A stretch of DNA of 52,965 bases from JBOGDS01 sp050743075 (lineage in GTDB: Bacteria; Actinomycetota; Actinomycetes; Jiangellales; Jiangellaceae). The stretch lies in NCBI GenBank assembly GCA_050743075.1, contig JBOGDS010000019.1, positions 1 to 52,965 of the forward strand. The letters are read 5' to 3'. Below the pieces are notes generated by a model. That model did not search any database, was not told the DNA's origin, and was given only the letters and a program-made list of their open reading frames with translations. The position numbers and the translations under genes are program-made. This document shows, in pieces, positions 44,788-52,452 of the stretch (position 1 is its first letter; the number at the start of each line of letters is the position of its first letter).

Positions 44788-45698
44788 CGCAGGTCCCGCT
44801 CGGGCTCGAGCATGACGCCCGCATCGGCGCTCCACCCCGGCCGCCCACGACCGTCGGGGGGCGGCGACGCTTCGGCCGGCTGTGGCTGCACCTGACGTTG
44901 GCCGTCGTCAGCATCATCTGGCTGCTGCCCACCGTCGCCCTGCTGGTCAGCTCGTTCCGCCCCGCGTCCGAGACCGCGACCAGTGGGTGGTGGACCGCAT
45001 TCAAGCTGCCCTTCCAGTTCACCCTGGAGAACTACGACTCGGTGCTCTCCCAGCAGAACATGGGCCAGAGCTTCCTGAACAGCCTGTTCATCGCGATCCC
45101 GGCCACCGTGATCCCGATCATGGTGGCGGCCTTTGCGGCTTACGCCTTCGCCTGGATGGAGTTTCCAGGGCGCGACACGCTGTTCATCCTGGTCGTCGGC
45201 CTGCTGGTCGTGCCGCTGCAGGCCGCGCTGATCCCGGTGCTGCAGCTCAGCACCGACGTGGGTATCACCGGCTCGTTCCTGGCGGTCTGGCTGGCGCACA
45301 CCGGATTCGGCCTGCCGTTCGCCATTTTCCTACTGCGCAACTTCTTCGGCGCGATGCCGAAGGAGATGTTCGAGTCGGCCTACATCGACGGCGCATCGCC
45401 GATGACGGCATTCTTCCGGCTCGCCTTGCCGCTGTCGGTGCCGGCGATCGCCTCGCTGGTCATCTTCCAGTTCATGTTCGTCTGGAACGACCTGCTGGTC
45501 GCGCTGATCCTGGTCGGCGGCACGCCGGACGTTGCGCCCATGACGGTGACGATCGCCAACCTGGTGAACTCGTTGGGCCAGGGGTGGCAACTGCTGACGG
45601 CGGCGGCGTTCATCAGCATGATCCTGCCGCTGGTCGTCTTCTTCGCACTCCAGCGCTTCTTCGTCCGCGGCATTCTCGGGGGATCGGTCAAGGGCTGA
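44784..45698 (+). CDS. Sugar ABC transporter permease (AglG-like)
   Basis: The 304-residue permease has six helices and the EAA loop ESAYIDGASPMTAFFRLALPLSVPA. LVSSFRPASETATSGWW after helix 1 is typical of MalG-type carbohydrate permeases. It ends the operon. No ATPase gene is present: such actinobacterial systems normally share an MsiK/UgpC-type ATPase encoded elsewhere. No glycosidase gene follows either, so the sugar remains open. Confidence 0.9.
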   Translation: MTQVPLGLEHDARIGAPPRPPTTVGGRRRFGRLWLHLTLAVVSIIWLLPTVALLVSSFRPASETATSGWWTAFKLPFQFTLENYDSVLSQQNMGQSFLNSLFIAIPATVIPIMVAAFAAYAFAWMEFPGRDTLFILVVGLLVVPLQAALIPVLQLSTDVGITGSFLAVWLAHTGFGLPFAIFLLRNFFGAMPKEMFESAYIDGASPMTAFFRLALPLSVPAIASLVIFQFMFVWNDLLVALILVGGTPDVAPMTVTIANLVNSLGQGWQLLTAAAFISMILPLVVFFALQRFFVRGILGGSVKG

Positions 45699-45981
45699 TA
45701 CTGTCGAGATGCAAGCAAGATTGAGGCCGCCTCCGCGGGACAGTTTGACGAAGCCGTCCGAACGGTGGTCCCTCGTCAAGGTGTAACCGGGGAGCGCAGA
45801 GCCGGTCAACATGGGCATGAGGACGTGCCCCGCATTGCGCCCCCGTCCCGGGACGGAGCTCCGGACAGGGGCTTGCGGGACACCCACACGGACACGGCCG
45901 CTGACCGGCGGCCTTCCCAGCTGAGGTTCCTCAACTGACAGGGGCGCGTGGAACCGGGATGGCGTGCCTGAGACCCGAACC
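45699..45981. other. Intergenic stretch without recognisable gene
   Basis: This 283-bp gap between the sugar ABC operon and the DoxX-like gene contains no convincing frame on either strand. Near 45925-45936 TGAGGTTCCTCA forms a tight hairpin, which could be part of a terminator for either convergent unit. Confidence 0.5.
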
Positions 45982-46332
45982 TCAGAGTTCGAGGCCGAAC
46001 AGCACCGCCGCCCCAACGGCCAGCAGGAGTAGCACGGCCGGAGTTGCGGCATGAGACATGTCGTGATGGGTGGCATGTGCCGCCAGGGCGAGTGCGAAGT
46101 ACAAGGCGAGGGCTGCGGCCGCCGCGACGCCGAGGGGTGTCCACAGAATCCCTCCGGCAATACCACCCGCGCCAGCGAGGATCACGCAGGCGAGCAGCGG
46201 CAGTCGGTCGGCGGCGACGCCAACTCCTGCGTAGGACTCGAGGACCGCGGGTTTGCCGGACAACTTCAACCCGGCCGAGAGCACAAGCAGCGCAACTAGG
46301 AGTCCGGCTACAACGTAGAGCGCGATGGTCAT
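45982..46332 (-). CDS. DoxX/MauE-like membrane protein
   Basis: The 116-residue protein has four hydrophobic helices with the DoxX pattern: LSAGLKLSGKPAVLESYAGVG in the first loop, and HDMSHAATPAVLLLLAVGAAVLFG at the C-terminus. DoxX proteins of this size are linked to thiol redox or quinone chemistry in some bacteria. ATG 46332 is divergent from a TetR gene across a perfect operator palindrome, so it is almost surely a target of that regulator. Confidence 0.85.
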   Translation of the reverse strand: MTIALYVVAGLLVALLVLSAGLKLSGKPAVLESYAGVGVAADRLPLLACVILAGAGGIAGGILWTPLGVAAAAALALYFALALAAHATHHDMSHAATPAVLLLLAVGAAVLFGLEL

Positions 46333-46355
46333 GTCAGGTCCTTGCGATCGGAAAG

Positions 46356-46383
46356 GGGTATCTATACATATGTATAGATACCC
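46356..46383. promoter_or_regulatory. 28-bp perfect palindromic TetR operator
   Basis: The half-site GGGTATCTATACAT is followed directly by its exact reverse complement. It is AT-rich in an otherwise GC-rich region, lies 23 bp before the doxX-like start and 14 bp before the tetR start, and is therefore the expected binding site of the TetR dimer controlling both genes. Confidence 0.88.
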
Positions 46384-46397
46384 ACTACTGTAGCCCC

Positions 46398-47033
46398 ATG
46401 AGTCCCCAACCCAGCAACCGGGCCGCCTTGCTTGAGGGCGCCCTGAACTGTGTGGCCGGCGTGCCGCTCGACCAGATTTCCGCCCGTGTCCTCGCGAAGG
46501 AATCTGGCGCCAACCTTGCCTCGATTGGATACCACTTCGGGTCCAAAGATGGGCTGGTGACTGCCGCAGTCGTTGAGGGCTTGGACCGCTGGTTGGAAAG
46601 GATCAGCGAGCGGATGGTTGCGATCGACACCGCGACCGAGCCTGCCGATCGGTTCCAGCAGGCCGCCGCCGCGGTGGACGCAACCCGTGCCGAGCACGAG
46701 GCCGTCGCAAGGGCATTCGTTGTCGCGCTGGCGCGCGGACAGCACGACGAGGTCGTCGCTGAGCGGCTGACCAAAGGATTCCTCGACACCCGACCTCGGG
46801 TCGCCCATCTGCTCTCCTTGGGCGACGACGAGGTGGGCACCGAAGCCGGAGCGCTGCTCCATGCCCTGTTCACAGGCATGCTCTGCCAGTCCCTGCTCAG
46901 CGAGCAGCTGGTCATCGACGCCGAGCGCACCAGTAGAGCTCTCCGGCGTGTCGCCGAGACGATGTTGCAAGCGCCAGCGCTCACCGAACCAGCCCTTGCG
47001 CCGGCATCCGCGGCCAAGGGAAGTGTCAAGTAA
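46398..47033 (+). CDS. TetR family transcriptional regulator
   Basis: The 211-residue protein has the TetR helix-turn-helix at residues about 8-50 (ALLEGALNCVAGVPLDQISARVLAKESGANLASIGYHFGSKDGLVTAAV) and an all-helical ligand domain of the TetR_C type. ATG 46398 lies 14 bp after the 28-bp operator, so autorepression is likely. It is followed after 12 bp by an epimerase gene, and all three downstream genes may form one operon. Confidence 0.92.
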   Translation: MSPQPSNRAALLEGALNCVAGVPLDQISARVLAKESGANLASIGYHFGSKDGLVTAAVVEGLDRWLERISERMVAIDTATEPADRFQQAAAAVDATRAEHEAVARAFVVALARGQHDEVVAERLTKGFLDTRPRVAHLLSLGDDEVGTEAGALLHALFTGMLCQSLLSEQLVIDAERTSRALRRVAETMLQAPALTEPALAPASAAKGSVK

Positions 47034-47045
47034 GGGAGGAACGCC

Positions 47046-48013
47046 ATGCAGGTCTTCGTCGCCGGCGGCTCGGGAGTGATCGGACACCGCCTGGTCCGCA
47101 AACTCGTGGACGCAGGGCATCAAGTCACCGCGACTACCACGTCGCTCGACAAGGTGCCGATCCTGGCCGGGATGGGAGCAGACGCCGTGGTGATGGACGG
47201 GCTGGAGCCGACATGGTGGGAAAGTGTGTTGTCGCCGCCTCGCCAGATGTGGTCGTGCACCAGATGACCGCCCTGGCCGGTGAACCCAACATGCGACGCC
47301 CTGACCGCTGGTTCGCCGTCACCAACCGCCTCCGCACCGAAGGCACCAACAACCTGCTCGCGGCCGCCGAGGCCGCAGGAGCCTCTCACTTCGTCGCCCA
47401 GAGCTACGCCGGGTGGCCGTACGAGCGTCAGGGGACGTGCGTCAAGTCGGAGACGGACCCGCTTGACCCGCGCCCGACACCCCGGCAGCGGCAATCGGTG
47501 GACGCGATCCGCCACCTCGAGCACGCCGTCACCGCGGCGCCACTGATCGGAGTGGTCCTGCGATACGGGCTTCTCTACGGACCCTGCGTCAGCGACACCA
47601 CGGTCGACATGGTCCGAAAGCGCAAATTCCCGATCGTGGGCAGCGGGAAGGGTATGACGTCATGGCTTCAGATCGACGACGCAGCCATGGCCGTGCTGAC
47701 GGCGATCGATCGGCCGAGGCCAGGGGTCTACAACATCGTCGACGATGAGCCAGCGCCGGTCAGCGACTGGCTCCCCTTCATGGCAGAAGTCCTCGGCGCC
47801 AAGCCGCCCGTATACCTGCCCAGATGGGTCGGCCGACTCGCGGCTGGTCCGGCCGCAGTGGTCTTGATGACCGAGGCCCGCGGCGCCTCGAACAAGAGTG
47901 CCAAGAATGAGCTCGGCTGGCAGCCCCACTGGACCAGTTGGCGCGAAGGATTCCGGCACGCCCTCACCGAGCCCGGGGGCACGCCGCCTGCCGGGACCGT
48001 TCCCCGGATCTGA
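47046..48013 (+). pseudogene. NAD-dependent epimerase (extended SDR) with one frameshift
   Basis: ATG 47046 follows GGGAGGAA. The N-terminal frame gives MQVFVAGGSGVIGHRLVRKL with the NAD motif GGSGVIG, up to VVMDGLEP. A missing base near 47212 (probably GG to G in CCGGAC) shifts the frame; the other frame continues DMVGKCVVAASPDVVVHQMTAL and the rest of the protein to TGA 48011-48013. The C-terminal part has YGLLYGPCVSDTT and YNIVDDEPAPVSDWLPFMAEVLG, typical of atypical extended SDR proteins. The repaired length is about 322 residues. It is likely a sequencing artefact or a very young pseudogene. Confidence 0.82.
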
Positions 48014-48831
48014 TGCGCGTCCTCGTAACCGGAGCAGCTGGCTCCATCGGCCGCGTCGTCACCCTCGGGCTCGCCGACCGGGGGCACGAGGTAGTCGGCC
48101 TCGACCTGGTGCCCGAGCCTGAACGCTTTCCCGGGCCGTGGCACACCGCCGACTGCGCCGACAAGGACGCTGTGTCGGCCGTGTTCGACACCGAGCACCT
48201 CGACGGCGTCGTGCACCTCGCGGGCTACCCGGGGGAGGCTGACCTTCCCACCGAACTCACCTCACACGTCATCACCACGGCGGCGCTGCTCGACGCGATG
48301 GTGACCCACCGGGTGCCGCGTATCGTCTATGCCTCGTCCAACCACGCGGTCGGCCGCATCCCTCGCAGTGACCTAGTCAGCGACGACGCACTCCCCCGCC
48401 CCGACACCTTCTACGGCATCGCCAAGGTCGCAGCCGAGGCACTCCTCTGGCTGTACGTCGACCGCTACGCCCTCGACGGGGTGGCCTGCCGGATCGGCAG
48501 CTTCCGGGAGCGGCCATCAACCGCTCGCGAGTTGTCGACGTGGCTTTCCCACGACGACGCCGTACGGATGGTCGAGGCCTCCCTCACAGCACCGTCACCG
48601 GGGTACGTCGTGCTGTACGGCATCAGCGACAACACCCGCGCCTGGTGGGACCTCGAACCGGGTCGTCGACTCGGCTACGAGCCGCAGGACAACGCCGAGC
48701 GGTACGCCGGGCAGGTCGCGGCCCGTCCCGAGGACGAGGCCGATGCCGCCCACGTGGGTGGGCCGTTCATGCGGGTGGACTTCCACCGCCCTGCGCTGGA
48801 GCGCGGGCCCGAGCCTGCTGTAGGACCATGA
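48013..48831 (+). CDS. Extended SDR, uronate dehydrogenase-like
   Basis: The 272-residue protein starts at ATG 48013, overlapping the epimerase TGA. The NAD motif GAAGSIG is near residue 7, VVHLAGYPGEADLPTE near 68, VYASSNHAVG near 107, and the catalytic Tyr-Lys pair in FYGIAKVAAEALLWLY near 136-148. RIGSFRERP and SHDDAVRMVEASL match hexuronate dehydrogenases (Udh), which oxidise galacturonate or glucuronate. This substrate is an inference from the family. It is the last gene of the TetR-epimerase group. Confidence 0.8.
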   Translation: MRVLVTGAAGSIGRVVTLGLADRGHEVVGLDLVPEPERFPGPWHTADCADKDAVSAVFDTEHLDGVVHLAGYPGEADLPTELTSHVITTAALLDAMVTHRVPRIVYASSNHAVGRIPRSDLVSDDALPRPDTFYGIAKVAAEALLWLYVDRYALDGVACRIGSFRERPSTARELSTWLSHDDAVRMVEASLTAPSPGYVVLYGISDNTRAWWDLEPGRRLGYEPQDNAERYAGQVAARPEDEADAAHVGGPFMRVDFHRPALERGPEPAVGP

Positions 48832-48867
48832 GGATCCGATGGTTCCATCGGGAGGAGGTCTCCGCCC

Positions 48868-49122
48868 ATGATTCCCACGATGATCTTGTTCGGGTTCCTG
48901 TTGGGGCGGTGGTGGAAGTCGGCGATTGTCGCAGGGGCAGTGCTATGGCCGGTGGGCTTGGTCCTCGCCGTCAACATTGGCGGTATTGGCGTGCTCAGCG
49001 CCGCTGCTCTAGGAGCAGTCAACACTGCCGTGGGTGTCGCGGTTCACCAGGCGATCCTCGGGTTGGTCCGCTCGATCCGCCGTTATCGACCTACCAGGGG
49101 ATCTCGGCTTCACCAGATCTGA
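48868..49122 (+). CDS. Small membrane protein
   Basis: The 84-residue protein has GGGAGGAGG upstream of ATG 48868 and consists of about two to three hydrophobic helices (MILFGFLLGRWWKSAIVAGAV, LVLAVNIGGIGVLSAAALGAV) followed by a basic tail. I do not recognise a family. It sits 37 bp after the uronate dehydrogenase-like gene and might be cotranscribed. Confidence 0.6.
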   Translation: MIPTMILFGFLLGRWWKSAIVAGAVLWPVGLVLAVNIGGIGVLSAAALGAVNTAVGVAVHQAILGLVRSIRRYRPTRGSRLHQI

Positions 49123-49178
49123 CAGGTTTGTACCGTTTGCCGATCGGGCAGCGGGATGCGGTTCGATCGTCCGATGTC

Positions 49179-49216
49179 TTGAACCAGACGGTTAAGATGG
49201 TCATACTTATGACCAT
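49179..49216 (+). promoter_or_regulatory. Promoter and operator of the toxin-antitoxin operon
   Basis: TTGAAC (49179-49184) and CATACT (49202-49207) form a -35/-10 pair with a 17-bp spacer. An inverted repeat, ATGGTCAT (49197-49204) and ATGACCAT (49209-49216), covers the -10 region. Binding of the antitoxin complex there would block transcription. A start about 7 bases after the -10 falls at ATG 49215, suggesting a leaderless mRNA. Confidence 0.6.
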
Positions 49217-49499
49217 GACGATCCTTTCGCTGGCGGAGGTGAAGTCGCACCTCTCCGAACTCGTTGGCCGCGTGAACTCTCAACATGAGCGCGTCACGGT
49301 CACCGTGCACGGCAAGCCCTCGGCCGTCCTCATCGCCACCGAGGACCTTGAGTCGCTCGAGGAGACCATCGCGATCTTGTCCGACGCCGACGCGCTCAGC
49401 CGTCTGGCCGCCTCAGAGGCGGAGCTCGCGCGTGGCGAGGGTGAGTCCGAGGAGCAACTCGCCGAGGCCATGAACCGACGACGCCGGCAGCGTGCGTGA
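49215..49499 (+). CDS. Phd/YefM-type antitoxin
   Basis: The 94-residue protein begins MTILSLAEVKSHLSELVGRV and continues HERVTVTVHGKPSAVLIATEDLESLEETIAIL, the standard Phd/YefM DNA-binding domain. The C-terminal tail (SEEQLAEAMNRRRRQRA) is the flexible toxin-neutralising part. Start choice: three in-frame ATGs (49197, 49209, 49215) exist; the palindromic operator overlaps the first two, and 49215 fits the predicted leaderless transcript. Its stop overlaps the toxin start. Confidence 0.88.
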   Translation: MTILSLAEVKSHLSELVGRVNSQHERVTVTVHGKPSAVLIATEDLESLEETIAILSDADALSRLAASEAELARGEGESEEQLAEAMNRRRRQRA

Positions 49500-49783
49500 C
49501 CGACACTCCAGGCCGTCACGCCCTTATCGTCACGCCCACGGCGCGACGTCAGCTTGCGCAGATCCTGCCCGAGGCTGTGGCCTTCGCCGCGCACGAGTTC
49601 ATCGTGGGCGCGCTGCTGGACAACCCCCAGCGAGTCGGCAAGCGGCTCCATGCCCCCCTCGATGATCGGCACAGCGCCCGGCGAGGCACCTACCGCGTGA
49701 TCTACCGCATCGACGACGAGGAGCGAACCGTGACGGTCGTCGACATCGCCCACCGCCGGGATGCCTACCGCGTCAACCGCTGA
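49496..49783 (+). CDS. RelE/ParE superfamily toxin
   Basis: The 95-residue protein starts at GTG 49496, overlapping the antitoxin TGA. The fold is RelE-like: TPTARRQLAQILPEAVAFAAHEFI, then NPQRVGKRL, RRGTYRVIYRIDDEERTVTVVDIAHRRDAYR. The arginines and the conserved VDIAHRRDAYR motif near the C-terminus are the usual ribosome-dependent RNase site of RelE toxins. Together with the upstream antitoxin it makes a type II module. Confidence 0.9.
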   Translation: MTDTPGRHALIVTPTARRQLAQILPEAVAFAAHEFIVGALLDNPQRVGKRLHAPLDDRHSARRGTYRVIYRIDDEERTVTVVDIAHRRDAYRVNR

Positions 49784-49888
49784 CCTTGGGCGGATGTCGG
49801 CGAATCAGTGAGGTCGCCGACTGCCGATCTCGTTGCGCGCCACTTGCTGCCCTTGCGGTCGCAGCATTGAAGGCGCGTGCTGGCGGAG

Positions 49889-49910
49889 TCGGGCACTGCC
49901 CGATGCCCGA
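49889..49910. promoter_or_regulatory. Candidate recombination or operator site before the recombinase
   Basis: TCGGGCA (49889-49895) and TGCCCGA (49904-49910) form an inverted repeat, with a third partial copy GCCCGA between them. It lies 51 bp before the serine recombinase start. Resolvase genes often have their res sites here. This is only a position-based suggestion. Confidence 0.4.
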
Positions 49911-49960
49911 GCCGACCGCGTTCTGCGGTAACGACCGGGTCAACCTCCTGGAGGTGCGCC

Positions 49961-50569
49961 ATGAGTGCTCTTCTTGTCGGGTACGCCCGATGGTCCACCG
50001 ACCAACAAGACCTGACCGCTCAACGCGACGCCCTGCTCGGCCTCGGTGTCGAGGCCGAGCGGATCTACGTCGATCACGGCCTGACCGGCACCAACCGAGA
50101 GCGTCCCGGACTCCGGGAGGCACTCGCCGCGTGCCGAGCCGGCGACACCCTGGTGGTGACCAAGCTCGACCGACTGGCCAGGTCCCTGCCCGACGCACGG
50201 TCGATCGCCGACGAGCTCACCACCCGACAGATCAGCTTGGGCCTGGGCGGGTCCGTCTACGACCCCGCCGACGCGGTCGGCCGGCTGCTGTTCAACGTCC
50301 TCGCCATGGTCGCTGAGTTTGAGTCCGACCTGATCCGGCTCCGCACCCGCGAGGGCATGAAGGTCGCCAAGGCGAAGGGTCGGCTGCGCGGCAAGCAGCC
50401 CAAGCTCAACCGCCGTCAGGAAGCTCACCTCGTCTCCCTGGTTCACAGCGGCGAATACAGCACCGCCGAGGTCGCCGACTTGTTCGGCGTCGGCCGCTCC
50501 ACCGTCTACCGAGCCATCGAACGCCAACGCAGGGAAGCGCGAGCAGCGACAACGGTCATCGCGAAGTGA
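49961..50569 (+). CDS. Serine recombinase (resolvase/invertase family)
   Basis: The 202-residue protein starts at ATG 49961 (CTGGAGG upstream). The catalytic domain has YARWSTDQQDLTAQRDAL, with the nucleophilic Ser10 in the usual position, and KLDRLARSLPDARSIADEL and AEFESDLIRLRTREGM. The C-terminal helix-turn-helix is HSGEYSTAEVADLFGVGRSTVYRAI. The length and layout match Tn3-type resolvases and Gin/Hin invertases. No transposase is adjacent, so it may be a stand-alone resolvase or inversion enzyme of a lost element. Confidence 0.92.
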   Translation: MSALLVGYARWSTDQQDLTAQRDALLGLGVEAERIYVDHGLTGTNRERPGLREALAACRAGDTLVVTKLDRLARSLPDARSIADELTTRQISLGLGGSVYDPADAVGRLLFNVLAMVAEFESDLIRLRTREGMKVAKAKGRLRGKQPKLNRRQEAHLVSLVHSGEYSTAEVADLFGVGRSTVYRAIERQRREARAATTVIAK

Positions 50570-50771
50570 CGACACCGGTGTCGCGCATGGCACACCCTCG
50601 CGGGACACCGGCCACTCCCAGCTACACGACCGCCCAGATCACCAGCAGCGGTTCGGCTCGCGGGACAGGAGCCTGGGGGGCAGACGCCGACACAGACCCT
50701 CCGGGCCCCGGATCCTACGGTCGGTCACGGACCGCGAAGCTGATCGGCGTGCGGTAGTCCACCTCGAACGG

Positions 50772-51528
50772 TCAAGAGGGGAAGGGTCCGCGCACGGACA
50801 CGCCACCGTCGAGAACCAGCTGCTGCCCGGTCATGTACGCCGAGCTGTCAGAGGCCAGGTATACCGCTGCGGGGGCGACCTCGGCGGTCGTTCCGTAGCG
50901 TCCGCTCGGGGATCTCCTCTACCAACCCGTCCGCTTGGTCGTTCGAGGAGACGGCCGTGGCGATGGCACCTCCGACGATGACGTTCATCCGAATTGCCTC
51001 GCGTGAGTACTCGGCCGCGACCGTCCTCGCCAAGCTCCGGAGACCAGCCTTCATGACGCCGTAGGCCGCTTGGTGGGGCGCGGCCATGACCCCGGTCACG
51101 GATCCTACGCTCACGATCGAGCCGCCGGTCCCCTGTGCCAGGAGCCTGGGCAGGACCAAACGCAAGCTGCGAGCGACGTACCGAAGGTTCAGTTCGTACA
51201 TCGTGTCCCAGTCGCTGTCCTCGATCTCGTGTAAGGGCACGGCGGGAACGAACGCCACCTGTCCGCCGCCGACGGTCACGACCACGTCCAGGCCACGCAA
51301 CCACTCGAAGGCCTCGCGACCATGAAGGCGAGTTCGGTCGGTGACCGGACGTCCACAGTCAACGGATGAGCACGCTCTCCGACCTCGTTTGCAGCCTCGC
51401 GAGCCGCTCGCTCCTCCACTTCGACAACCACCACGCTGGCGCCCTCCTCGCCGAAGGCGCGGGTAATGTTGTCGCCCGATGCCTGCGCCACCGCCGCCGA
51501 TGACCAAGCAGCGCTTACTCTCCAACAT
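50772..51528 (-). pseudogene. Short-chain dehydrogenase with several frame breaks
   Basis: ATG 51528 gives MLESKRCLVIGGGGAGIGR (NAD motif). The frame changes to ITRAFGEEGASVVVVEVEERAAREAANEVGERAHPLTVDV, then to WLRGLDVVVTVGGG, NLRYVARSLRLVLPRLL, GSIVSVGSVTGVMAAPHQAAYGVMKAGLRSL (catalytic Ser-Tyr-Lys). A last change near 50910 leads to GRYGTTAEVAPAAVYLASD and MTGQQLVLDGGVSVRGPFPS. All SDR parts are there, so the gene was complete before three single-base changes. The substrate is unknown. Confidence 0.78.
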
Positions 51529-51638
51529 CACGCAGACACCGTACTCAGCGTCGCGCCGTCACGAGCACCCTGCGAACGTCGCCGGTCTCCGGTGCGTTGG
51601 GCACCCCAACCCAGAAGACGCCGACCGATCGGCACACG

Positions 51639-51980
51639 TCAGCTCGTCACGGGGAAGACGAGGTGGGTGACTTGGTCGCCTTGGATGCAGGTGGTCGGGT
51701 TGCCGAGCAGGACGTCCTCGGTGTCCAGCTTGCCGAAGAAGGGACGGTTGCCTTCGCCCATGACGACTGGCACGAGGTCGATCGCCACTTCGTCGAGCAG
51801 CCCCAACTCGAGGGCCTGCCGGGCGATGGTGCCCCGGCTGACGGTGACGACCCGGTCACGGGCGATCTGCTGTGCTCGTGCGACGGCGGCTTCCACGCCG
51901 TCGGTGACGAAGGTGAACGGAGCGTCAGGATGCTCCTTCACCCACTCCGTCGGGACATGGTGGGTAACGACCAGCCCGAT
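51639..51980 (-). pseudogene. C-terminal fragment of a dihydrofolate reductase-like (RibD-type) protein
   Basis: The minus strand encodes VVTHHVPTEWVKEHPDAPFTFVTDGVEAAVARA, VVTVSRGTIARQALELGLLDEVAIDLVPVVMGEG and NPTTCIQGDQVTHLVFPVTS to TGA 51639-51641. This is the C-terminal part of the RibD/DHFR-like family. The N-terminal 90 or so residues, with the substrate site, are missing: at about 51980 the sequence changes to an unrelated gene fragment. Confidence 0.75.
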
Positions 51981-51984
51981 ACGC

Positions 51985-52178
51985 CGGCGCAATGGAGCGT
52001 GATCTTCGCGGTCGACGACGCCGATGCCACCGCCGCAAAAGCCGCCGAGCTCGGCGGGGCGGTGGTCGTCCCTCCCGTCGACGCCCCCTGGGTCCGGGTG
52101 ACGGTCATCGCCGACCCGCAGGGCGCGACGTTCATCGCGAGCCGGTTCGTCCCGGAGAACATGGACCTCGGCAGCTAG
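51985..52178 (+). pseudogene. C-terminal fragment of a VOC/glyoxalase protein
   Basis: The plus strand encodes QWSVIFAVDDADATAAKAAELGG and VVVPPVDAPWVRVTVIADPQGATFIASRFVPEN, the end of a two-module glyoxalase-like protein (CFP30B type). The N-terminal module is absent. It meets the antiparallel DHFR-like fragment head-to-head, both having lost their 5' parts, so the point near 51980 is a rearrangement junction. Confidence 0.75.
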
Positions 52179-52452
52179 GCGGACGTGACCGTCGGGCCCG
52201 TCTGGGGCAGAGGTCGGCAAAGACCGATCCGCTCCCACGGCGGGCACTCGGCGGCGGGTTGGGCGTTGTGAGTTGCACTCCTGCCTGCGCGAGAAGCGAG
52301 CGTCACTCCTCCACCTCCGCAGGCGCTCGTAATGGACGACATGCGGGCGTCTCCTGCACATGGACGCCGCGCTGTCGCTTCGCCTCGCCGAAGCTAGGAC
52401 GAGCCGCTTGGTTAGGCGACATTCGCCCGCGACCCGGGTGTAGGTTGCGGCG

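Noticed and set aside
50570..50771. Plus-strand frame at 50566-50757 as a small gene
   Set aside because: No ribosome site, no hydrophobic or conserved segment, and low-complexity Gly/Thr/Pro content; it looks like ordinary spacer.
52179..52452. Minus-strand frames upstream of the hydrolase remnant
   Set aside because: Arg-rich and without motifs; they overlap the start of the hydrolase-like frame on the other strand.
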